Below, piece after piece: positions 25,101 through 32,186 of a stretch of DNA of 64,000 nt. The notes under the pieces were generated by a model, which saw only the letters and a program-made list of their open reading frames with translations, made no database searches and was not told the DNA's origin. Position 1 is the stretch's first letter. Each line of letters begins with the position of its first letter. Made by a program: the position numbers and the translations under genes. This DNA is from Amycolatopsis umgeniensis (lineage in GTDB: Bacteria; Actinomycetota; Actinomycetes; Mycobacteriales; Pseudonocardiaceae): contig NZ_JACHMX010000001.1 of assembly GCF_014205155.1 (NCBI RefSeq), positions 8,990,001 through 9,054,000 on the forward strand, given 5' to 3'.

Positions 25101-25558
25101 CCCTGCTCACCCACGGGTACACCAGCGCGTCGGAGACCGAGGTAGCGCTGATGCTCGCAGCAGATGGCGCGCTACCGCTCGCGCACTCGGTCGCCGCGTC
25201 CAGCGCGCGTGGCCGGGTGCATCGGTTCGGATGGCGGGAGTACGCCGAACTGACCAAAGCGCCCCGGGTGATCCTGTCCGCGGCCTGCGGCACAGGAGGT
25301 GGCCACATCGTCGGCCTCGGCGAGCATCTGGGTCTCTATAACGTCCTGAGCCCGGTCGGCCTGCAAGCCTACGTCGCGCCGCAATGGGACATCATGGCCT
25401 CCGATGTCCTCCCGATCCTCGGTGACATCCGCGCGCGCCTGTTGGCCCGGGAGGCCGGGCTGGGCGAGTGTGTCCGGCAGGCTGTGCGGCACGCGATCGA
25501 CCAAGGCAGCCCGGCATGGTCTGCCCACGCCCTCATCCTCGAAGGAGACTGGCGATGA
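22124..25558 (+). CDS. CHAT-domain protease with helical-repeat region
   Basis: A 1144-residue protein. The start MVTCVCGAPVPILDG with YASCEAGC downstream forms a CpXC-like zinc knuckle (about residues 4-45). About 250-800 is alpha-helical with TPR-like repeats (for example RTMALRALGRKVEALELLDS). The C-terminus (about 880-1144) is a CHAT caspase-like peptidase: catalytic His in ATLLTHGYT (about 996) and Cys in VILSAACGTGGGH (about 1055), both intact, with ending AWSAHALILEGDW. ATG at 22124 is chosen so that the zinc knuckle is N-terminal. Its stop overlaps the next gene by ATGA after GAAGGAGA, so the two are made together. TPR-CHAT proteases serve in bacterial cell-death defence; the neighbouring one-helix protein is a candidate substrate. 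Confidence 0.85.
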   Translation: MVTCVCGAPVPILDGRGEWRIIEDLDVQGVVNLLTGELDYASCEAGCRLNARVGLVFLDGDTGRVYVAHGDSGDPTAGLPADAAANVKVVADAEELRRVVGELIDRRLRVFLPVLTGGPEGFGDTGFLEENWRLFTAPVMAAVGVALTGRVPSMRFVVQGPGRGHFEDFVASRQSGIWAAMLIDWTNGAGVGSFEEDLAEYVDRTACVGDPLRFAAGLEELPGPASAVLGSMDVYRREALRASLYARVGRPDPLADRWACIWLARELTMRLAGGCGVSDVPALAVSAERLRATVPPDSARFAGAFLLGDALMADRDGVTPALDIESFVKCLKDAFHDAGFDEQFASIFSGMRVPDLRVEQAADRAIEVMRADRPDTADSLAIAKSMAASLIEAGRADDLKRVVEAMRAAVPDTEVAGVSLWYYRQLFDMRMPTRLLEEAGETPGPQEESLTLLRQVQMLQLRTMALRALGRKVEALELLDSAPREVLDEPGGKQTLGIVRARLERELGSPVAALARLEALLAEVGNPQPPLHESLMATLLRFGRYREAAGHGRAAHTGALRDRMTWPVGRYAAQTMWCQALNGRDPDDDLIGDALGDGQLADSERDMFAATALLTPGIAESDPALREFLDRVRADLEHVLDQALAERDVSTASRALHVAALYDQVYRPDEALDSWQRLASVMAEMCDHTTTEGHLFAAAHLIAADQLLAARHLLKQELGNPALLLGHDSNMRTAALAGTHTAREVDLVTSAMFAEPAATPADLRLAGELRRGIAGRNARRSDGEPAWCRHGLDDDVVAEIAPSQGRVGVLEWVTDGISTRALFTVVDAAGAVASAVVPLPDVDLARLASRIRSRLSTWRPGREGDPFGVAEWQTCRAWLERLLDGRLTHDDHLVVVPFSGWRQLPWHTAAFDRVTCSYEPGWVALLSTVAGERLQERFSEGVVAVPRVGDSAEITDAMARYVAGCGDGVRALEGVAADRDAVTGLMTEVDLATLLTHGYTSASETEVALMLAADGALPLAHSVAASSARGRVHRFGWREYAELTKAPRVILSAACGTGGGHIVGLGEHLGLYNVLSPVGLQAYVAPQWDIMASDVLPILGDIRARLLAREAGLGECVRQAVRHAIDQGSPAWSAHALILEGDWR

Positions 25559-26049
25559 CGCCCTCATTCGCTGACGAACTCAACACTCGCGCGATCGACA
25601 CCGACGGCGTCCATCAGGCGCTGCGCTACTACCTGGCCGAACGGCTCGATGACCTGCCACCGGAAGACATGCTCGAGAAGATGTACGACGCCGCCGGAAA
25701 AGACCGTGTCGACGCGGTCCACTCCGACCTGACACGCGATCCCCGGGCGCTGGAAAGCGCTGCTTTGGCCGTGCTCTCCGCAGCCTGGTCGGACGAGTCC
25801 GAGCAGAACCGGATTCGTGCGGTGCTGACCGAGACCAAGGGCAAACTGCCCGTGATCGAGGTCGGGATCATCGCGATCGCCTGCATGTACGGCATGTACC
25901 TGCGCACCACCCGTGGCATCAAGAGGTACGAGAAGACCACGACCCGCAAACCGGACGGCACTTTTGTGGAGAAAGAGAAGATCGAGTACACCGACCCAAC
26001 CCGCCCCCTCGGAGCGATCACCGACATTTTCCGGCAGATCCGTCAATAG
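25555..26049 (+). CDS. small one-helix membrane protein coupled to CHAT protease
   Basis: A 164-residue protein without a recognised family. Residues 1-95 are soluble and helical (QALRYYLAERLDDLPPEDML). A single hydrophobic segment VIEVGIIAIACMYGMYL (about 100-116) is followed by a basic stretch RTTRGIKRYEKTTTRK, a hairpin-like KPDGTFVEKEKIEYTDP, and a tail AITDIFRQIRQ. The plan (soluble head, one membrane helix, basic then beta-strand tail) fits an effector or adaptor released or activated by the CHAT protease, but that is inference from the ATGA coupling alone. No signal peptide. Confidence 0.65.
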   Translation: MTPSFADELNTRAIDTDGVHQALRYYLAERLDDLPPEDMLEKMYDAAGKDRVDAVHSDLTRDPRALESAALAVLSAAWSDESEQNRIRAVLTETKGKLPVIEVGIIAIACMYGMYLRTTRGIKRYEKTTTRKPDGTFVEKEKIEYTDPTRPLGAITDIFRQIRQ

Positions 26050-26147
26050 CCTTCGAACAGCCACTGGCCGTCGGTCCGCTCCAGCGCGGCGAGACGTGCT
26101 GCCGGTCCGTGGCACAGAGCGGCGATGGTCGTGCCCTCTGGGATTAC
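26043..26147 (-). pseudogene. C-terminal relic of a DJ-1/PfpI family gene
   Basis: On the minus strand, about 34 codons ending at a TGA (26043-26045) read VIPEGTTIAALCHGPAARL followed by AALERTDGQWLFEGY. TTIAALCHGPAA is the nucleophile elbow (Cys) of the DJ-1/PfpI/Hsp31 class I glutamine amidotransferase-like superfamily, and DGQWLFEGY matches the segment that follows it. Everything upstream is missing and the frame stops early compared with whole proteins. It overlaps the last bases of the one-helix protein gene, so it looks like a gene cut by arrival of the CHAT module. Confidence 0.6.
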
Positions 26148-26362
26148 GGAAAGGCGTCGTGGATCTGCTCGGAAACACGCGGCTGCGGACGAATGACGCG
26201 CGCAATGGAGACAATAGGTCAACAGTCGCCTAGGTCATCGAGTCGGAGATTCGGCACTTAGGGGCGGCCATAGGGGCGCGTAGTCGCAATCCAGGTCTTG
26301 AGCGCGCAAATTCATGGTAGTAACAAGGTGCGGATCTTGAGGCCGAATGAGGGGGAGTTGTC
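26148..26362. other. intergenic stretch before the secreted protein gene
   Basis: About 215 bp with no supported gene. The sequence is unusually AT-rich toward its 3' end (26220-26350), where a promoter for the next gene would lie. Together with the relic before it, this is the whole content of the 313-bp gap between coding sequences. Confidence 0.35.
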
Positions 26363-26950
26363 GTGATCATCTGGGGAAACGAGGGGAACAGACTCCGTCG
26401 TTTCGCGCGGGCCGGGGTGGCGCTGCTGGCGTCCGGAGCGGTTCTGCTACCTGGGGCTGCGAGCGCATCCGCCGCCCCGACCGGCGGGATCATGTACTAC
26501 CACAACGGTTTTGAGTCTCCTGACCAGCGCAACGCGTGGACACTGACTCGGGAAGGTGACGGAGTCGCGACTGACGTCGGCTATCAGCCCTGGGCGCGCA
26601 CCGGACAGTGCCTTGGCTATCTCTACGCGCACTATGGGACAGTCCGGTATGGGATCTGGGTCGGAATACCCGCTAACAGTATTGCGTGCTCGGCTCGCAT
26701 TCATATCGCCCACGGGCTCTGCGCCCAGGGTGCCACGTTGTTTTCGGCAATTGACCAGCGCGGCGAATATCGTGCGACGACAAGTTCGGTGCCGCTTCCC
26801 CCTACCGGCTACGCGCCGGTCACCCTCACCGACATTCCGCTGCGCCCAGGCGACACCGCGTTGCGGTTCGTTGTCACACTGGCCGGAGTGGGAGACCCTG
26901 GTCAAGGCACGAAGTATGTCGACGATCTCGAAGTCCAGTGCAGCTACTAG
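26363..26950 (+). CDS. secreted hypothetical protein
   Basis: A 195-residue exported protein of unknown family. A basic start NRLRRFARAGVALLASGAVL and cleavage near ASASAAP (about residue 38) form the signal peptide. The mature part, about 155 residues, is rich in aromatic residues and glycine (YYHNGFESPDQRNAWTL, YLYAHYGTVRYGIWVG) and ends GQGTKYVDDLEVQC, a beta-sandwich pattern like carbohydrate-binding modules (last strand with VDDLEV). Four cysteines could form two disulphides. GTG at 26363 is preceded by GGGGGAG (26351-26357). Confidence 0.65.
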   Translation: MIIWGNEGNRLRRFARAGVALLASGAVLLPGAASASAAPTGGIMYYHNGFESPDQRNAWTLTREGDGVATDVGYQPWARTGQCLGYLYAHYGTVRYGIWVGIPANSIACSARIHIAHGLCAQGATLFSAIDQRGEYRATTSSVPLPPTGYAPVTLTDIPLRPGDTALRFVVTLAGVGDPGQGTKYVDDLEVQCSY

Positions 26951-27054
26951 CGCCGTCTCGAGATGATCAGTCCGCCCGTCCCGGCGGCCCTTCGATCGGG
27001 CGAAAGCCGGATCCGGTTGTAACGGAGGCCCCGTTCTCGACGAGTCAGGAATAG

Positions 27055-29829
27055 ATGAACGCACAGGAGTTCGGCGACGACGTGGTTCCGCTCCAGACTG
27101 TCGACGGGGTCTCCTACGCCGTCGCGCTGACCGAACAACCGTGGGACCTCCCGGTCGACGCGCTGGCGATCTCCGTCGGCGCTCTCTACGGCGGCGTCGG
27201 CGACGCGATGAAGGAGAAGTTCCCCCGCGCCGCCTGGCGCAAGGTCGACCTCTCATCGATCACCACCGCCGAGCCCGTTGTGCTGGACCTGAGCGCGCAC
27301 ACGGGCGGTCGGCGGCTGCGCCTCGCCGTCCTCGCCACGCCCCACGACAAGTACAACGACCCGACCCCGGACGCGATCACGACGGCGACGACCGCGGCCA
27401 TCATCACGGCCGCGAGCGCCGGAGTGTCCGCCATCGCACTCCCGCTGTTCGCCACCGGACGTCTCGGACTGCAGGCGTCCATCTCCGCCCGAGCGGTCAT
27501 TCGGGGCGCGCTGGCCGCGAAGTCCAGCCTCCGCGAAGTCATCTTGTTCTCCGACTACGCCAGCAATATCGACGCGATCCGTAAGCAATGGGCCACCGAC
27601 GTATCGGGCTCTGAGGCCTTGTCCGAACCGGATTCCATCGTGCCCGAGCCGTCCCCGGTCCCGCTGGTGCCGGTGTTCTCCGACCACGAGCTCGCCGGCG
27701 GTGTCGCCCGTGACCTGGTCGACCCGAACGAGAGCATCCCGCTGACCGAGGACCACCTTGGCGTCACCCCGTACGTCTCCATGTTGGCCACGGTCATCGC
27801 CGCCAAGGACACGCCACTGCCGCTGTCGATCGGCGTCTTCGGTGAGTGGGGCGCCGGCAAGAGTTTCTTCATGGGCATGCTGCGCGGCCAGGTCAAAGCT
27901 CTGGAAGGCAACCCCGGCCACTGCGCGAAGATCGCCCAGGTCGGCTTCAACGCCTGGCATTACGCCGACGCCAACCTCTGGGCCAGCCTCGGCGACGAGA
28001 TTTTCCGGCAGCTCGCCGAACCCGCTCGGCGCCCCGGCGAACCGGACGCCGAGCACCAGGCTCGGCTTCGGGAAGGAGCCCGGCTGCGCGAGCAACTGGC
28101 CGCCGAACTGGAACAGCGCAAGCAGCTCACCGCGGTGACCGAACGCGCCCAGGCCGAGGCCGCCGTGCTGAAACGCCGGATCGGTGAAGCCGAACACGAG
28201 CGCAAGGTACGGATCGGCGACCTGCTGAGCGCGCTGCGGAGGTCACGTGCCTTTCAAGAGGAGTACGACGGGCTGTGGAGCAAACTCGGTGTTGGCGACC
28301 TGGCCGATCAGGGACGGCTGCTGGCCGACGAGATGCGCGGCGCGCAGGGCGAAACCGAGGCGCTGAGCCGGATCGCGCGTTACCGGCACGGCAAGGCCGC
28401 ACTGGCCACCGCCGCCGTCGTGCTGGTGGCCGGCGTGGCACTCACAGCCCTCATGCCCGATGTGAAGGCGTGGCTGGCCGGCGTCGGCGCCGTGTTCGTC
28501 CCTCTGGCCACGACCGGGCTGGCGATGGTGGGTCTCGCGCGCGCCGGCCTGCGCCGCCTGCGGGTGCTCGCCGAGGACCTGCGCGGGGGGTTGGTCGAAG
28601 GCGCCCAGCAGGAGCTGCTCGCGTTGCGTAAGGCTGAAGCCGACGAGCAGATCGCCGAACAGCAGCTTGCTGAGGTCGTCACCCGGATCGGGGAGCTGGG
28701 CCGGCAGCTCACGGAGCTGACCCCGGGCCGGCGGCTCTACGCCTTCCTCGCCGAACGGTCGCGCGGTGAGGACTACCGGGGCAACCTCGGCCTGATCTCC
28801 ACCATCCGCAAGGACTTCGAAAAGCTCGTCGCGTTGATGAGCGCGCCCGTGGCCGACGGCGAGGAGGGCACCCGCCCGCTGGACCGGATCGTGCTCTACA
28901 TCGACGACCTCGACCGGTGCAGCCCGCAACAGGTCGTCGACGTCCTGCAGGCCGTGCACCTGCTGCTCGCGTTCGACTTGTTCGTGGTGGTCGTCGGGGT
29001 CGACCCGCGGTGGCTGCTGCGGTCGCTGAGCACGCACTACGACCGGTTGATCGAAGCCGACGCCGTCGTGCGCGCGGACGGCTGGCATGTGACGCCCGAG
29101 GACTACCTGGAGAAGATCCTCAACATTCCGCTTGTGCTGCCGCGGATGCCGGCGGGCAGCCTTCAACGGCTGCTGTGGTCGATGGCCGAAACCCCGGCCG
29201 TCGCCGAGACAGGTGAGCAGCGGCCGACCGCGCGGGCGCACGACGAGGAGACCAGCGTCGTGACCCCATCGGGTGTTGCGGCGCCGCACATCCCGGTCGA
29301 GCCCGGCTCACAGATGGCCGTGCAACTGGACCCGGATCGCCCGGCCGAGGTCCCGCGGCCGCTGACCGATCCGGAGATCGCCTTGCTGTCGAAGCTGGAC
29401 AGGCTGATCGACACACCCCGGGACGCGAAGCGCCTGATCAACCTGTACCGCATGCTCCGGACCACCCGTGATTTGTCCGACGCCTCGACGTTCCTCGGCG
29501 GCGAGTACGAGGCGGTGGCCGTGCTGCTGGGAACGTGCACCGCACACGGCCGCCTGCTCGGCCGCTTCGCCGACGCGCTGCTGCGGGCGGCGCCGGAGAC
29601 ACCATGGGGGGACTTCGTCGGGCGACTGCGGCCAGTGGAGCGAGACGATCACTGGATGAGCGAGGCCGTGGGCCGGGTTCCCGCGGACGAAGCCGTGCAG
29701 TGGGAGCACCTTCACGCCAGCCTGGACGAGCTCACCGCCGCGGTGACGCTGCCCGACGTCCGTGCTTTCCAGACTTGGGTGCCGCGGGTCCGGCGGTTCT
29801 CCTACGTGCTCTCACCCGGGACCCGCTGA
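27055..29829 (+). CDS. KAP family P-loop NTPase with N-terminal macro-like domain
   Basis: A 924-residue protein. Residues about 15-190 resemble a divergent macro (ADP-ribose-binding) domain: ALAISVGALYGGVGDAMKEK, ALPLFATGRLGLQASISARA and VILFSDYASNIDAIRKQW, but the usual NAAN is absent. The KAP ATPase follows: P-loop GEWGAGKSFFMGML (about 264), FNAWHYADANLWASL (hallmark of KAP), Walker B RIVLYIDDLDRCSPQQVVDV (about 611), VVVGVDPRWLLRSL and EDYLEKILNIPLVLP. A coiled coil (about 340-400) precedes two membrane helices (about 447-495) inserted in the ATPase. ATG at 27055 follows AGGA by 5 nt. KAP ATPases act at the membrane and occur in phage-defence settings; role here unknown. Confidence 0.82.
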   Translation: MNAQEFGDDVVPLQTVDGVSYAVALTEQPWDLPVDALAISVGALYGGVGDAMKEKFPRAAWRKVDLSSITTAEPVVLDLSAHTGGRRLRLAVLATPHDKYNDPTPDAITTATTAAIITAASAGVSAIALPLFATGRLGLQASISARAVIRGALAAKSSLREVILFSDYASNIDAIRKQWATDVSGSEALSEPDSIVPEPSPVPLVPVFSDHELAGGVARDLVDPNESIPLTEDHLGVTPYVSMLATVIAAKDTPLPLSIGVFGEWGAGKSFFMGMLRGQVKALEGNPGHCAKIAQVGFNAWHYADANLWASLGDEIFRQLAEPARRPGEPDAEHQARLREGARLREQLAAELEQRKQLTAVTERAQAEAAVLKRRIGEAEHERKVRIGDLLSALRRSRAFQEEYDGLWSKLGVGDLADQGRLLADEMRGAQGETEALSRIARYRHGKAALATAAVVLVAGVALTALMPDVKAWLAGVGAVFVPLATTGLAMVGLARAGLRRLRVLAEDLRGGLVEGAQQELLALRKAEADEQIAEQQLAEVVTRIGELGRQLTELTPGRRLYAFLAERSRGEDYRGNLGLISTIRKDFEKLVALMSAPVADGEEGTRPLDRIVLYIDDLDRCSPQQVVDVLQAVHLLLAFDLFVVVVGVDPRWLLRSLSTHYDRLIEADAVVRADGWHVTPEDYLEKILNIPLVLPRMPAGSLQRLLWSMAETPAVAETGEQRPTARAHDEETSVVTPSGVAAPHIPVEPGSQMAVQLDPDRPAEVPRPLTDPEIALLSKLDRLIDTPRDAKRLINLYRMLRTTRDLSDASTFLGGEYEAVAVLLGTCTAHGRLLGRFADALLRAAPETPWGDFVGRLRPVERDDHWMSEAVGRVPADEAVQWEHLHASLDELTAAVTLPDVRAFQTWVPRVRRFSYVLSPGTR

Positions 29830-29961
29830 GGCTCGTCGTCCTCGCCGACCCGGATGGGCATGAGCGCCTTCCGGGGAATCCGCCCGTTCGCCAGACAAGC
29901 GAGCCCGTTTCGTGATTACCTGCGCGAGCACGTGTTCCAACAGAAAACTGGGGATGTACAA

Positions 29962-30192
29962 GTGAAGAAGAAGATCGCGGCAACCGCCGCCGTCATGGGC
30001 GCGCTGGCGTCAACGATCGCGTTCGCGCAGCCCGCCAGTGCGGGCGTCGACCCGAGGTACTACTACGAGTCCAGCTGGTCGACTGAGGGCGACTGCAAGC
30101 TCAACGGCCACACCGGCCAGCAGCAAGGCAGGTGGAAGGCTTACTTCTGCTCTGCGGAGACCTACACGTGGGACCTCTACGTCAAGCGGTGA
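29962..30192 (+). CDS. small secreted two-cysteine peptide
   Basis: A 76-residue precursor: signal peptide VKKKIAATAAVMGALASTIA ending QPASAG, then a mature part of about 48 residues, rich in aromatics, with two cysteines (EGDCKLNGH and AYFCSAETY) likely to form a disulphide, ending TWDLYVKR. Similar tiny exported proteins are common in Streptomyces-type actinomycetes, role unknown. GTG at 29962 with GGGGA about 8 nt upstream. Longer in-frame starts would bury the signal peptide. It lies 132 bp after the KAP gene and is followed by a strong hairpin. Confidence 0.7.
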   Translation: MKKKIAATAAVMGALASTIAFAQPASAGVDPRYYYESSWSTEGDCKLNGHTGQQQGRWKAYFCSAETYTWDLYVKR

Positions 30193-30200
30193 CCCGCGAT

Positions 30201-30240
30201 GTCGTGGGGACCTGACGGACTGCCAGAGGGTCCCCACGAC
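30201..30240. terminator. hairpin terminator, convergent
   Basis: Perfect 12-bp stem GTCGTGGGGACC (30201-30212) with GGTCCCCACGAC (30229-30240), loop 16 nt, starting 8 nt after the stop of the small secreted peptide gene. No T-run, but strong and placed between convergent genes. Confidence 0.65.
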
Positions 30241-30264
30241 CGTCGAACCGGCGATCGCGGGACG

Positions 30265-30741
30265 TCACCGCCAGAAGGAAACCAACCAGCACCACCACAG
30301 GTGGGCCCGCGCTCGGGATTTCTCCATCCGCACGCCGTGATGCCACAGCACCAGGAAGACGGTGGCGCCCGCGCCGACCAGGGTCAGCGCACTGCCCACG
30401 ACGATCACGCCGGTGTGCTTGTCACCTTCGTCGAATTCCGCGCGTCGCTCGTCCGGCCACACCCGGATGTGTACCCGGCTCCCCGGGTGGATCTTGCGTC
30501 CGTTGCGGTGCTCGAAGGTTTCCGTCCTCGTCACCCCGTCGAGTCCGGTGTATTCGACGTCCGTGATCGGGCCCATCCGGAACGTGGTCGCCACGACCCT
30601 TCCCGGGAGGAGCCCCGCCGAGCGGTTGACATCCACGGCGAGGGAAACACCGAGCCACAGCACCGCGAGCCCGCACCCCAGCAACATCAGCGGAAGCCAC
30701 AACACGGCCATCCCGGGCAGCCGGGACCTCGAAGACGTCAT
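30265..30741 (-). CDS. DUF3592-like membrane protein
   Basis: A 158-residue protein with an N-terminal helix (MAVLWLPLMLLGCGLAVLWL, about residues 11-30), an extracytoplasmic beta-domain (about 40-115: GRVVATTFRMGPITDVEYTG, GSRVHIRVWPDERRAEF) and a second helix (GVIVVGSALTLVGAGATVFL, about 118-137). This TM-beta-TM plan is that of DUF3592 proteins. Function unknown. ATG at 30741; 76 bp of divergent spacing to the SGNH hydrolase gene. Confidence 0.7.
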   Translation of the reverse strand: MTSSRSRLPGMAVLWLPLMLLGCGLAVLWLGVSLAVDVNRSAGLLPGRVVATTFRMGPITDVEYTGLDGVTRTETFEHRNGRKIHPGSRVHIRVWPDERRAEFDEGDKHTGVIVVGSALTLVGAGATVFLVLWHHGVRMEKSRARAHLWWCWLVSFWR

Positions 30742-30817
30742 GCCCTCAGTACGCCCAGGACACGGTCGCGGTTGCCCCAGCGCTCTCCGGACCGGACTGC
30801 GCCAGTAGCATCGGCGT

Positions 30818-31576
30818 ATGACCAACCGCTTAGTTTGTCTAGGTGATTCCTTCACCGAGGGTGTCGGCGACGAGGACCCGTCGTCCCCCAACGGCGTCCG
30901 CGGCTGGGCAGACCGCGTCGCGGGCCAGCTCGCGGGCAATCACCAGGACTTCCGCTACGCGAACCTCGCGATCCGCGGCAAGCTCCTCGGGCAGGTTCTC
31001 GCGGAACAGCTCGACACGGCGCTCGCGCTGAACCCGGACCTCGTGACGCTGTACGCGGGCGGCAACGACCTGATGCGGCCGAAGGTCGACATCGACGCCC
31101 TCCTCGACGACTACGACGCCGCGGTCGGCAAGATCGTCGCCACCGGCGCTCGCGTCGTTCTCTTCACCGGTGTCGACGGGGTCGAGGACGCGCTGTTCCG
31201 CCGGATCCGGGGCCGCGTCGCGATCTACAACGAGCACGTCCGCGGAATCGCTGCGCGGCACGGGGCACTGCTCGTGGACATGTGGTCGATGCGTCAACTG
31301 CGTGACCGGCGCCTGTGGGCACCGGACCGCCTGCACCTGAACTCCTTGGGGCACAACGAGATCGCCATCGCCGTCCTCGACGCTCTCGGCGAACCGCACA
31401 AGCTCACGCCCGCCGAACTCGGACCACGTCCGCTGCTCAGCCCGCAGGCACGGCGTACGGAGAACCTGCAGTGGGGCAAGGAGCACGCCGTCCCGTGGAT
31501 CAGGCGACGGCTGCGTGGCGAGTCCTCTGGAGACGCGCTTGCGCCGAAGCGGCCGACGATGGATCCCTACGCCTGA
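30818..31576 (+). CDS. SGNH/GDSL hydrolase
   Basis: A 252-residue cytoplasmic esterase-fold protein. Block I CLGDSFTEGVGDED (nucleophile Ser, about residue 11), block II/III NLAIRGK and YAGGNDLMRP (Gly/Asn oxyanion residues), block V APDRLHLNSLGHNEIA (Asp and His). No signal peptide. Substrate is likely an acyl or acetyl ester. ATG at 30818 has a TAGCAT -10-like box at 30806-30811, so the mRNA is probably leaderless. The 3' end overlaps the convergent TetR gene by 10 bp. Confidence 0.9.
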   Translation: MTNRLVCLGDSFTEGVGDEDPSSPNGVRGWADRVAGQLAGNHQDFRYANLAIRGKLLGQVLAEQLDTALALNPDLVTLYAGGNDLMRPKVDIDALLDDYDAAVGKIVATGARVVLFTGVDGVEDALFRRIRGRVAIYNEHVRGIAARHGALLVDMWSMRQLRDRRLWAPDRLHLNSLGHNEIAIAVLDALGEPHKLTPAELGPRPLLSPQARRTENLQWGKEHAVPWIRRRLRGESSGDALAPKRPTMDPYA

Positions 31577-32139
31577 CGCGGCCGAAGTCCGTCGAAGAGA
31601 ATGCAGATCGTCCGGGTCCGTAACTCGGGTCCGGCGTGCTCCGCCGCCTTCGCCGTGCCGATGATGACGGGGATCAGTTCGTCGACGCAGAGGTCCTTGC
31701 GGACGTCGCCGGTGTCCTGCGCGCGATTGAGGAGTACGCCGAGCGCCTCCTTGAGCCGGACGCCGATGACCGATCCCGTGGTCGGCACGCTGACTCCGGC
31801 CGCTGACAGGGCTTCGAAGTAGGCGTTCTTGGCGCCCGCCATCTCGATCCAGCCGGTGAGGAAGCCGAAGAACGCCACTCCCGGATCGGGCGACTCAGCG
31901 GCGACGGTGGCTTCCGCTTCGTCGGCGAAGCGGTGAAGGCGCGCGTAAAGAACGGCTTCCAGCAGGGCTTCCTTCGTCGGGAAGTGCCGGAAAACCGTGC
32001 CGACCCCGACGCCTGCTTCACGGGCGACTACTTCGGTCGGCGCACTGGTGCCCTTGGCTGTGAAGACGCGCTCCGCAGCCTCCAACACCCTTGTCCGGTT
32101 ACGGCGGGCATCGGCTCGGAGCGGTCTCTCGTCCGTCAC
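31567..32139 (-). CDS. TetR family transcriptional regulator
   Basis: A 190-residue TetR protein. The DNA-binding part is RRNRTRVLEAAERVFTAKG, then TEVVAREAGVGVGTVFRHFP (recognition helix) and TKEALLEAVLYARLHRF. The ligand domain with GPELRTRTICILFDGLRPRQ at its end is of the common SbtR-like type seen in Amycolatopsis and Streptomyces. GTG at 32139. The next gene upstream on this strand ends far away; its target is unclear, perhaps itself. Confidence 0.85.
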   Translation of the reverse strand: MTDERPLRADARRNRTRVLEAAERVFTAKGTSAPTEVVAREAGVGVGTVFRHFPTKEALLEAVLYARLHRFADEAEATVAAESPDPGVAFFGFLTGWIEMAGAKNAYFEALSAAGVSVPTTGSVIGVRLKEALGVLLNRAQDTGDVRKDLCVDELIPVIIGTAKAAEHAGPELRTRTICILFDGLRPRQA

Positions 32140-32186
32140 AAGCGGGGATCCTAGACCCGGTGTCGAGGGCGGTACCGGCGGCCGGG

